A stretch of 64,000 nt of DNA from Desertivirga brevis (GTDB lineage Bacteria; Bacteroidota; Bacteroidia; Sphingobacteriales; Sphingobacteriaceae). Below, one piece after another: positions 26,857 to 34,932 of the stretch. Where the stretch lies: the NCBI RefSeq assembly GCF_017355835.1, contig NZ_JAFEWF010000006.1, positions 546,834 through 610,833 on the forward strand. The letters are read 5' to 3'. The number at the start of each line of letters is the position of its first letter. Position 1 is the stretch's first letter. Under the pieces are notes generated by a model, which saw only the letters and a list, made by a program, of their open reading frames with translations, did no database searches and was not told the origin of the DNA. A program made the translations under genes and the position numbers.

Positions 26857-28464
26857 ATGAAAAAGATCCTGGTCGGCTTATTAGTAGCTTTATCGCTTGG
26901 AGGGGAACTTCGGGCGCAGGTAAGTATCATTCCACGTCCGGCTGAAATGAGCCTTTCCCAATCGGAAGGCAGTTTTAAGCTGAGCACAGGTACTCCAATT
27001 GTTTACAAGCAGCAAGGCTTAAAAAAATCAGCCGGATTTTTAAAGACCTATTTGCAGGAGTTTTATAATCTGAACCTTTCGGAAAACGCAAAGCAAACAT
27101 CAAAAGGTATTTTTCTGAACCTTGACAAAAAGGCAGTGACAACAGCTCATGCTTACTCTTTAACTGTAAAAAAAGAGGGGATTTTTATAAATGCAGCAAC
27201 AGAAGAAGGCATTTTCTACGGCGTTCAATCGCTGATCCAAACATTGGATCCGGCTAGAAAAAATCTTGAAATTCCATATCTGACAATTCAGGATAAACCT
27301 CGTTTCGACTACCGTGGAATGCATCTTGATGTAAGCCGGCATTTCTTCCCGGTTTCGTTCGTGAAGAAATACATCGATTACCTTGCCCTTCACAAGATGA
27401 ATTACTTCCACTGGCATCTTACTGACGACCAGGGATGGAGGATTGAAATAAAAAAATACCCTAAGCTAACGGAGGTGGGGTCGGTTCGTAAGGGAACAAT
27501 AATAGGTCATTATCCGGGCACGGGGAATGACAATACCCCTCATGGCGGATTTTATACTCAGGAGCAAATAAAAGAGGTGGTAAAATATGCCGCGGACAGA
27601 TATATAACGGTGGTTCCTGAAATAGAGATGCCTGGTCATGCCTCTGCTGCTCTTACAGCTTACCCTTACTTAGGTTGCACTGGCGGGCCCTACAAAGTAC
27701 AGGAAACATGGGGTGTCTTCGACGAGGTTTTTTGTGCCGGTAACGACCAGGTCTTTTCCTTTCTTCAGGATGTTATTGACGAAGTTATTCCTCTTTTTCC
27801 TTCTAAATACATTCATATCGGGGGCGATGAATGTCCTAAGACCAGTTGGAAAAAATGTCCTAAATGCCAGCAACGGATAAAAGATCATAAGCTGAAGGAT
27901 GAGCATGAGTTGCAAAGCTATTTTATCCAGCGTATGGAGAAATATGTGAATGGAAAAGGAAAAACCATTATCGGTTGGGACGAGATCCTTGAGGGAGGAC
28001 TTGCACCCAACGCTGTTGTAATGAGCTGGCGGGGTGAAGAGGGAGGAATCGAGGCTGCCAAGCAGAATCATTATGTGATGATGACACCAGGAGGCTATGT
28101 GTATTTCGACCATTCCCAAAGTGCAAGAGAGGATTCACTTACAATTGGGGGCTTTACAACAGTACAGAAAGTGTATAGCTACGAGCCATTGCCGGCAGCG
28201 CTACCTGTGGCATCGCATAAGTATATCCTTGGGGCACAGGCTAATGTCTGGACTGAATATATTACCAATCCTGCAAAAGTGGAATATCAGATCTTCCCAA
28301 GGATGAGTGCATTAAGCGAAGTGTTGTGGAGTCCGAAAGAAAGTCGCGACTGGAGCGATTTCGAGAAACGTTTGAAAGTCCAGTTTTCCAGGTACGACCT
28401 GTGGAAGGTAAATTATAGCAGGGCATTTTTCGATCCTCTGTCGACGGTTAAGAAAGAAAAATAG
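26857..28464 (+). CDS. Beta-N-acetylhexosaminidase, GH20
   Basis: 535 residues from the ATG at 26857, which opens a clean signal peptide (MKKILVGLLVALSLGGELRAQ); an earlier in-frame ATG at 26803 lies within the preceding gene and is less likely. Residues ~22-140 are the GH20b N-terminal domain ('VSIIPRPAEMSLSQSEGSF'), followed by the catalytic barrel: 'FDYRGMHLDVSRHFFP', 'LHKMNYFHWHLTDDQGWRIE', and 'YIHIGGDECPK', with the catalytic Asp-Glu pair at 324-325. 'MSWRGEEGG' and 'GAQANVWTEYI' are also classic. It releases terminal beta-linked GlcNAc or GalNAc, here probably antennary GlcNAc exposed after galactose removal. Periplasmic. Confidence 0.96.
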   Translation: MKKILVGLLVALSLGGELRAQVSIIPRPAEMSLSQSEGSFKLSTGTPIVYKQQGLKKSAGFLKTYLQEFYNLNLSENAKQTSKGIFLNLDKKAVTTAHAYSLTVKKEGIFINAATEEGIFYGVQSLIQTLDPARKNLEIPYLTIQDKPRFDYRGMHLDVSRHFFPVSFVKKYIDYLALHKMNYFHWHLTDDQGWRIEIKKYPKLTEVGSVRKGTIIGHYPGTGNDNTPHGGFYTQEQIKEVVKYAADRYITVVPEIEMPGHASAALTAYPYLGCTGGPYKVQETWGVFDEVFCAGNDQVFSFLQDVIDEVIPLFPSKYIHIGGDECPKTSWKKCPKCQQRIKDHKLKDEHELQSYFIQRMEKYVNGKGKTIIGWDEILEGGLAPNAVVMSWRGEEGGIEAAKQNHYVMMTPGGYVYFDHSQSAREDSLTIGGFTTVQKVYSYEPLPAALPVASHKYILGAQANVWTEYITNPAKVEYQIFPRMSALSEVLWSPKESRDWSDFEKRLKVQFSRYDLWKVNYSRAFFDPLSTVKKEK

Positions 28465-28484
28465 ATCAATTCAAAGCCAGTCCA

Positions 28485-30368
28485 ATGTTGAATTTTAAGG
28501 CTATAAACAACAGGATAGCTCTGCTGTTGCTCTTGCTGCTCGGAATGGAAAATAGCCTTTTCGCTCAGAAGAAACACTCGTTCGAGATTAAGGACGGCCA
28601 GTTCCTGTACGATTCCAAGCCGGTACAGATCCGCTCAGGAGAGATGCACTACGCGCGCATCCCTAAAGAATACTGGCGGCACAGGATGAAAATGTTACGG
28701 GCACTGGGACTTAATACCGTTGCCACTTATGTTTTCTGGAACTATCATAATACCGCTCCGGGAGTATGGGATTTTCGCTCGGGCAACAAAGACATTAGAG
28801 AATATCTGAAAATTGCACAGGAAGAAGGATTGTTCGTCATCCTGCGACCAGGCCCTTATGCTTGTGCTGAATGGGAGTTTGGTGGTTATCCCTGGTGGTT
28901 ACAAAAGGAGAAGAATCTGGTGATCCGCTCTTTCAACAAACCCTTCCTCGATTCTTGTAACCAATATATCCAGCGCTTAGCGGCGGAGGTGAAAGGTTTT
29001 CAGGTAAGCAAAGGCGGACCTGTTATTATGGTTCAGGTGGAGAATGAATTTGGATCCTACGTAAATCAAAGAAAGGATATTCCACTTGCCGAACATAAGA
29101 AGTACAACGAGGCGATTAAAGGGATGCTTTTGAAGTCTGGTTTCGAAGGACCATTTTTTACCAGTGATGGATCATGGCTTTTTGAGGGCGGCGCTCTTCC
29201 CGGAGTTTTACCCACCGCGAACGGAGAAAACAATATTGATAATCTAAAAAAGGCCGTCGACAAGTATAATGGAAACAAGGGCCCATACATGGTAGCTGAA
29301 TTTTATCCGGGTTGGTTGGATCACTGGGGCGAGCCCTTCGTGAGGATCTCCGCGGAGGAGGTAGCTAAGCAAACAGAAACTTATCTGAAAGCGGGAATCA
29401 GCTTCAACTATTATATGGTTCACGGGGGAACAAACTTCGGTTTTACTTCCGGCGCTAATTATAATAATGAACATGATATTCAACCGGATATTACCAGTTA
29501 CGATTATGATGCTCTCGTTTCAGAACCAGGCTGGGTTACTCCAAAATATACAGCAATAAGGGAACTTCTGACAAAGTATACCAATGGGAAACTTCCGGAA
29601 GTTCCTCCTGCCTTGCCTGTTATTTCACTCGGTCCCCTGCGCTTTTCCAAAACCGTAGTGCTTTCAGACCTAAAGAAGCAGATAAGGCCTGTTTCTAATG
29701 TTCAGCCTCTGAGTTTTGAGGAATTAAACCAGGGTCATGGGTACGTGCTGTACAGTAAACGTTTTAACCAGCCTGTACAAGGGAAGCTGAAAGTTGAAGG
29801 ATTGCGTGATTACGCTACCGTTTACGTAAATGGAACGAGAGTAGGGGTGTTAAACCGCATGCTTAACCAGTATGAGCTGGAGGTGAACATCCCTTTTAAT
29901 AGTACCCTTGAGCTTCTGGTAGAGAATATGGGCAGGATCAATTACGGCGAAGAGATCGTGAATAATAGAAAGGGGATAATAAGTCCCGTTAAGATCAATG
30001 ATTTCGAGATCTCCGGAGGTTGGGAAATGTACAAAATGCCGTTTGAAACTGTTCCGAATACGGAGAATTTTAGTAATCGCAATAAACAAGGTCAGCCTGC
30101 GATGTATTCCGCAAGTTTTGACCTTCAAAAAACAGGAGATACTTTCCTTGATATGCAGGGCTGGGGAAAGGGGATTGTTTTTGTTAACGGTCACAATCTG
30201 GGAAGGTATTGGAATGTTGGTCCCCAGCAAACGCTTTATGTTCCTGGTTGCTGGTTAAATAAAGGTAAAAATGAAATAGCTGTTTTCGAGCAGCTGAATG
30301 ATACTATACAAGAGAGCATAAGTGGGATAGAGAAACCTATTCTTGAACAGTTAACCTCAACACCTTAA
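28485..30368 (+). CDS. Beta-galactosidase, GH35
   Basis: 627 residues with a signal peptide (~1-28, ending LFAQ). GH35 signatures: 'IRSGEMHYARIPKEYWRHRM', 'FVILRPGPYACAEWEFGGYPWWL', acid/base Glu188 in 'MVQVENEFGSY', and nucleophile Glu272 in 'MVAEFYPGWLDHWG'. Two small beta-sandwich jelly-roll domains follow ('LRDYATVYVNGTRVGVLNR', 'WGKGIVFVNGHNLGRYWNVGPQQTLYVPGCWL'). It removes terminal beta-galactose. In an N-glycan pathway it would act after desialylation and before the GH20 enzyme. The next gene starts 7 bases downstream. Confidence 0.96.
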   Translation: MLNFKAINNRIALLLLLLLGMENSLFAQKKHSFEIKDGQFLYDSKPVQIRSGEMHYARIPKEYWRHRMKMLRALGLNTVATYVFWNYHNTAPGVWDFRSGNKDIREYLKIAQEEGLFVILRPGPYACAEWEFGGYPWWLQKEKNLVIRSFNKPFLDSCNQYIQRLAAEVKGFQVSKGGPVIMVQVENEFGSYVNQRKDIPLAEHKKYNEAIKGMLLKSGFEGPFFTSDGSWLFEGGALPGVLPTANGENNIDNLKKAVDKYNGNKGPYMVAEFYPGWLDHWGEPFVRISAEEVAKQTETYLKAGISFNYYMVHGGTNFGFTSGANYNNEHDIQPDITSYDYDALVSEPGWVTPKYTAIRELLTKYTNGKLPEVPPALPVISLGPLRFSKTVVLSDLKKQIRPVSNVQPLSFEELNQGHGYVLYSKRFNQPVQGKLKVEGLRDYATVYVNGTRVGVLNRMLNQYELEVNIPFNSTLELLVENMGRINYGEEIVNNRKGIISPVKINDFEISGGWEMYKMPFETVPNTENFSNRNKQGQPAMYSASFDLQKTGDTFLDMQGWGKGIVFVNGHNLGRYWNVGPQQTLYVPGCWLNKGKNEIAVFEQLNDTIQESISGIEKPILEQLTSTP

Positions 30369-30375
30369 GTTTAGA

Positions 30376-31497
30376 ATGATCAATAAATTAATAAAATATT
30401 CTTTCTGCTGTGTTTTGTCTTTGTTCTTGTTTGGTGGAGGCAGTGCGGCTCTTGCTCAAGCTCCTGCACCGGCAAAAGCAGCAGATTTTAAACACCTTTT
30501 TACTCCTCCTTTAGCTTATGTTGCCGGTTTTGCTAAGGTAGCCCCGGAAATAGACGGAGATGTTTACGGAGATAAAGTATGGGAAAGGGCGGTGTGGACA
30601 GAAAGCTTTTCAGATATTGAAGGGGATCTGAAACCAAAACCCCGGCATAACACCAGGGCAAAAATGCTTTGGGATAAAAATTACTTATATATCGCAGCGG
30701 AAATGGAAGAACCTGGTGTGTGGGCCAATATTACCAAACACGATGAAGTGATCTTCTATGATAACGACTTTGAAGTTTTTATAGATCCGGATAATAATAC
30801 GCACCAGTATTTTGAAATAGAGCTCAATGCTCTGAATACCGTTTTTGATCTTTTCCTTTCAAAACCTTACCGAAACAACTCAGGAGCTTTGATCCCCTGG
30901 GACGCAAAGGGTATGAAGTCGGCTATAAAAGTTTTAGGAAGCATCAATGACGCCAGTGATCAGGACAAGGGCTGGACTGTTGAAATGGCGATCCCTTTCT
31001 CTTGCATTTCCATTGGCAATGATCCGGTGATCCCTAAGGATGGAAGTCTCTGGCGTATAAATTTTTCAAGGGTTGAATGGGATACTAAAGGGACTGGAAG
31101 CAAGTATGAAAAACTGAAGGACAAGAATGGAAAAGTATTACCGGAAAATAATTGGGTTTGGTCCCCCCAAGGCGTAATTAACATGCATCTGCCGGAGCGT
31201 TGGGGGTATCTGCAGTTCAGTAGTAAAGAAGAGCCCGGTTCTTTTGTACTTCCTTACACTGAGCAACAGAAGCAATATTTATGGCTTCTCTATTACCGGC
31301 AAAAGGAATATCATTCAAGGCATGGGCGCTACGCTTCCAATATAGCTACCCTTGGTTTTCCAGCAGCTTCTTTCTCCATATCCGGTAAGCTTAACAGCTT
31401 GAAAATGGAAGCCGGGACCCGGCAGTTTAACGCTATTATCAGTGCTGGTAAAAGTTCCTGGAGTATAAATGATGAAGGTTTGATACAAGCTTTGTAG
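30376..31497 (+). CDS. CBM9-like carbohydrate-binding family protein
   Basis: 373 residues with a signal peptide (~1-28, 'FGGGSAALAQ'). The main body (~45-275) follows the CBM9-like sugar-binding/DOMON-type fold used by 'carbohydrate-binding family 9-like' proteins: 'PEIDGDVYGDKVWERAVWTESFSDIEG', 'TRAKMLWDKNYLYIAAEMEEPGVWA', 'FYDNDFEVFIDPDNNTHQYFEIELNALNTVFDLF' and 'GWTVEMAIPF'. The last ~90 residues ('QQKQYLWLLYYRQKEYHSRHGRYA') are an accessory region. No catalytic residues are evident. Only 2 bases separate it from the next gene, so the two products may work together. Such proteins recur in Bacteroidota PULs without defined roles. Confidence 0.85.
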   Translation: MINKLIKYSFCCVLSLFLFGGGSAALAQAPAPAKAADFKHLFTPPLAYVAGFAKVAPEIDGDVYGDKVWERAVWTESFSDIEGDLKPKPRHNTRAKMLWDKNYLYIAAEMEEPGVWANITKHDEVIFYDNDFEVFIDPDNNTHQYFEIELNALNTVFDLFLSKPYRNNSGALIPWDAKGMKSAIKVLGSINDASDQDKGWTVEMAIPFSCISIGNDPVIPKDGSLWRINFSRVEWDTKGTGSKYEKLKDKNGKVLPENNWVWSPQGVINMHLPERWGYLQFSSKEEPGSFVLPYTEQQKQYLWLLYYRQKEYHSRHGRYASNIATLGFPAASFSISGKLNSLKMEAGTRQFNAIISAGKSSWSINDEGLIQAL

Positions 31498-31499
31498 GT

Positions 31500-32603
31500 A
31501 TGAGTAATAGACGGAATTTTCTGAAAAAAAGCATTGTAGCAGGATCGGGACTAGCTGCCGCTAATTTTAGCGGACTCTCAACCCTTACAGCATCTGAACT
31601 TAAGAGTACCACTGCAAATACTACTGCTATTAAACATTGGGTATGGATAAACCCCAAGCATGGTGAGAGTGAAAAGGATTTGAAGCAGAGGTACTCTCAT
31701 TATTACAGTGCTGGGATTCGTGGTATCTTCTTCGAAGGAGACAGCGAAGTCCATTTCCGGACAGCTAAAGTTTGCAAGCTCGAAGCTCATCGCTGGATCT
31801 GGACGATGAACAGGGGCGAGAAAAGCCTTCGGGAAGCCAATCCTGAAATATTTGCCATAAATCGTAAAGGGGAATCTTGTGCAGACAAGCCTCCTTATGT
31901 TGACTACTACCGCTGGTTATGCCCTAGCAAACCCGAAACCCTGGCTCACCTGAAGAAGGATGTCGAGCATAATCTCAATAAAGACTATGTGGATGGTATT
32001 CACCTTGACTATGTTCGTTTTTGTGATATAATCCTTCCTGTAAACCTCTGGAAGAATTATAAGATCGTTCAGACTAGCGAGCTTCCGGAATACGATTATT
32101 GCTATTGCAGCGATTGTAAAAGGAAGTTTAAAGAACAATACGGACAGGATGTCGATCAACTGGAATACCCCGAAGCTAGTCTTTCCTGGAGATTGTTCCG
32201 GTATAATGCCATCACTGGTATCGTTAATCAGCTCGCGGCGGTTGCAGCTTCAAAGAGGAAATCAATAACCGCTGCAGTCTTTCCCACGCCAGAAGTTGCT
32301 AAAAGAAATGTGCGTCAGGATTGGGTGAACTGGAACCTTACGGGCGTATGTCCCATGATCTATCACGGCTTTTATAAGGAACCGGTGAGCTGGATAGGTG
32401 ACGCTGTTAATGAAGGGGTAAAAGCACTCAACGGACGCTTTCCTCTTTATGCAGGTGTTTTTCTGCCCGATTTTAAAAACAAAGAGGAACTTGAAGCCGG
32501 AATAAAGCTCGCTCTGGATAGGGGAGCAAGAGGTATATCGCTTTTTGGCGATGTAACGGAAGAGGTGCTGGAAAGCCTTGAAAAGTTTAAAAAACACACT
32601 TAG
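31500..32603 (+). CDS. Putative glycosyl-hydrolase-like TIM-barrel protein with Tat-type signal
   Basis: 367 residues. It starts with a twin-arginine motif and hydrophobic stretch ('SNRRNFLKKSIVAGSGLAAA'), suggesting folded export by Tat. The rest is a TIM-barrel related to the GHL10/family-10-like putative hydrolases: 'HWVWINPKHGESEKDLKQRYSHYYSAGIRGIFFEG', 'YVDGIHLDYVRFCD' (candidate acidic residues), 'YCYCSDCKRKFKEQYG' (a Cys-x-Cys-x-x-Cys pattern), 'GVCPMIYHGFYKE' and 'GARGISLFGDV'. No activity can be assigned; it is likely an exo-acting or accessory glycosidase of the locus. Preceded by the CBM9-like gene at a 2-base spacing and followed by the GH92 gene after 10 bases. Confidence 0.75.
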   Translation: MSNRRNFLKKSIVAGSGLAAANFSGLSTLTASELKSTTANTTAIKHWVWINPKHGESEKDLKQRYSHYYSAGIRGIFFEGDSEVHFRTAKVCKLEAHRWIWTMNRGEKSLREANPEIFAINRKGESCADKPPYVDYYRWLCPSKPETLAHLKKDVEHNLNKDYVDGIHLDYVRFCDIILPVNLWKNYKIVQTSELPEYDYCYCSDCKRKFKEQYGQDVDQLEYPEASLSWRLFRYNAITGIVNQLAAVAASKRKSITAAVFPTPEVAKRNVRQDWVNWNLTGVCPMIYHGFYKEPVSWIGDAVNEGVKALNGRFPLYAGVFLPDFKNKEELEAGIKLALDRGARGISLFGDVTEEVLESLEKFKKHT

Positions 32604-32613
32604 ACCAAATTAT

Positions 32614-34911
32614 ATGAATACTAAAAGATCTTTAATTACCAAATTCCATTTCCTGTTTACTATGTGCTGTATCGGGCTGGCATCTCAACTTTCTGCCCAA
32701 ACAATAGCGGCAGGAGGAACCAAGCCTTTGGGGCCCCTTAGCTCTTATGTTGACCCATATATCGGCACGGGCTTTCATGGCCACGTTTTTATGGGGGTAA
32801 ATGTTCCCTTTGGTGCAGTTCAATTAGGCCCTACCAATATGTCGGAAGGCTGGGACTGGTGTTCAGGGTATCACTACTCGGATTCGCTCATTATCGGTTT
32901 TGCACATACACATTTAAGTGGTACGGGCATAGGTGATCTGGGAGATATTCTTTTTATGCCGGTAACAGGAGAGGTGAAACCTTCGAAAGGCAGGCCTGGA
33001 AATCCGGCATCTGGTTATTATTCACCTTTTTCTCATAGTGATGAAATTGCCAAAGTTGGTTACTACTCCGTTAAGCTCAAAAAGTATAATATCAAAGCAG
33101 AGCTGACTGCCACAGAAAGGGTTGGGATGCACCGCTATTCCTACCCAAATGGAAGTACGCCTAAAATGGTCATTGACCTCGAACAAGGTATCGGATGGGA
33201 TCGCTCCGGAGAAAATTATTTCAGGAAAATAAATGATACAACTATCGTTGGTTACCGGTTTTCTTCTGGTTGGGCGGTAGATCAGAGGATCTTTTTTACT
33301 GCAGTGTTCTCAGAGAAGATTAAAGGACTTTCAGTGTACGATAGTACCTCAGTGAAAGATGGTGCTGAACAAAAAGGAAAGAGGCTTAAAGCCATCCTGA
33401 CTTTCGATCCATCAAATACAGAGATTTTGGTTAAGGTTGGGATATCACCTGTTAGCACTGATAATGCACTTGCAAATATTAAGGCAGAGGCGCCAGGATG
33501 GAATTTTGAATCCGTTATGAGGAAGGCTGACGAGAAGTGGTCGGATGAGCTCGGGAAAGTGAAAATCACCACTGCCGATCCCTCGCAAATGAGAGTGTTT
33601 TACACCGCCCTTTATCATACCATGATTGCACCTTCTTTATTTAATGATCATAATAAAGATTACAGAGGGACAGATAAAAAGGTCTATAACAAAGCTTCTT
33701 TCAATAACCTCACCACTTTCTCCCTATGGGATACTTACAGGGCGGCACAGCCTCTTTACACTATCATTCATCCTGAAAAGGTAAGTGATATGGCTAACAC
33801 GATGCTTGCTATCTACAAACAGCAGGGGAAACTTCCGGTGTGGCATCTTCACGGAAATGAAACCAATTGTATGGTAGGTAATCCTGCTATTCCTGTTTTG
33901 TCTGAGGCTATATTGAAAGGCTATAAAGGATTCGATCAGAATCTGGCTTTTGAAGCAATTAAAAATTCTTCCATGCTGGATGAAAGGGGACTTTATTATG
34001 TGAAGAAGTACGGATTTATTCCTGCAGATAGTATGGCTGAGTCGGTATCTATAGGTCTTGAATATGCTGTTGCTGATTGGAGTGCTGCCCAGGTAGCGAA
34101 GAAGCTGAACAAAAAGGACGACTTTCAGTATTTTAAAAAAAGAGCTGGGTACTACCTAAACTATTTTGATCCGAAAGCAGGATTTATGCGTGGAAGGTTG
34201 TCAGAACAAACCTGGAGATCTCCTTTCAGTCCTTTTGAGTCGATCCACGAAAAGGGGGATTTTACAGAGGGAAACGCATGGCAGTATACCTGGTTAGTCC
34301 CGCACGACGTGGATGGAATGATCTCGATGCTCGGGGGCGAAAAGCCGTTTCTGAATAAGCTGGATTCCTTATTCTTTGTTAAGGGCGACATGGGGGCAAA
34401 GGCATCTAACGATATTACAGGACTGATCGGCTCGTATGCGCAAGGCAATGAGCCGGGACATCATATCCCGTACTTGTATGCTTATGCCGGACAGCAATGG
34501 AAAACGGCAGAGAAAGTGCGATATATTATGGACAATCTCTATACCGACAAGAACGATGGCTTGTGTGGCAATGAAGATGTTGGACAGATGTCGGCCTGGT
34601 ATATATTTTCCTCGCTGGGCTTTTATCCTGTAAATCCATCTTCAGGTGCATATGTATTTGGAAGTCCCATTGTAAATTCTGCAGAATTGAAGGTAGCTAA
34701 AGATAAGACCCTGAAAATCAAAGTGCTGAATAACTCAAAGCAGAACAAGTATATCCAAAAAATTCTCTTTAATTCTAAGCCCTACACTAAGGCTTATATC
34801 ATGCATAGTGATCTTATGCAGGGAGGAACGCTTCAGATTGAAATGGGAGCAGAGCCTTCCCGTACGTTTGGACAGAAAAAGTCAGACCGCCCACGGTCGG
34901 AGTATAACTAG
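32614..34911 (+). CDS. Alpha-mannosidase, GH92
   Basis: 765 residues from the ATG at 32614, which opens a signal peptide (MNTKRSLITKFHFLF.. to SAQ); the ATG at 32578 lies inside the previous gene. GH92 hallmarks: 'YVDPYIGTGFHGHVFMGVNVPFGAVQLGP', 'GFAHTHLSGTGIGDLGDI', 'FSLWDTYRAAQPLY', 'LPVWHLHGNETNCMVGN' (general acid region), and 'SYAQGNEPGHHIPYLYAYAGQQWKTA' with 'NDGLCGNEDVGQMSAWYIFSSLGFYPV'. The family consists of calcium-dependent inverting exo-alpha-mannosidases, several of which trim alpha-1,2-, alpha-1,3- or other mannose on N-glycans. It would act on the mannose antennae and core arms in the periplasm. Specificity is not readable. Confidence 0.96.
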   Translation: MNTKRSLITKFHFLFTMCCIGLASQLSAQTIAAGGTKPLGPLSSYVDPYIGTGFHGHVFMGVNVPFGAVQLGPTNMSEGWDWCSGYHYSDSLIIGFAHTHLSGTGIGDLGDILFMPVTGEVKPSKGRPGNPASGYYSPFSHSDEIAKVGYYSVKLKKYNIKAELTATERVGMHRYSYPNGSTPKMVIDLEQGIGWDRSGENYFRKINDTTIVGYRFSSGWAVDQRIFFTAVFSEKIKGLSVYDSTSVKDGAEQKGKRLKAILTFDPSNTEILVKVGISPVSTDNALANIKAEAPGWNFESVMRKADEKWSDELGKVKITTADPSQMRVFYTALYHTMIAPSLFNDHNKDYRGTDKKVYNKASFNNLTTFSLWDTYRAAQPLYTIIHPEKVSDMANTMLAIYKQQGKLPVWHLHGNETNCMVGNPAIPVLSEAILKGYKGFDQNLAFEAIKNSSMLDERGLYYVKKYGFIPADSMAESVSIGLEYAVADWSAAQVAKKLNKKDDFQYFKKRAGYYLNYFDPKAGFMRGRLSEQTWRSPFSPFESIHEKGDFTEGNAWQYTWLVPHDVDGMISMLGGEKPFLNKLDSLFFVKGDMGAKASNDITGLIGSYAQGNEPGHHIPYLYAYAGQQWKTAEKVRYIMDNLYTDKNDGLCGNEDVGQMSAWYIFSSLGFYPVNPSSGAYVFGSPIVNSAELKVAKDKTLKIKVLNNSKQNKYIQKILFNSKPYTKAYIMHSDLMQGGTLQIEMGAEPSRTFGQKKSDRPRSEYN

Positions 34912-34932
34912 TAAGACATTTAATACGCACAC

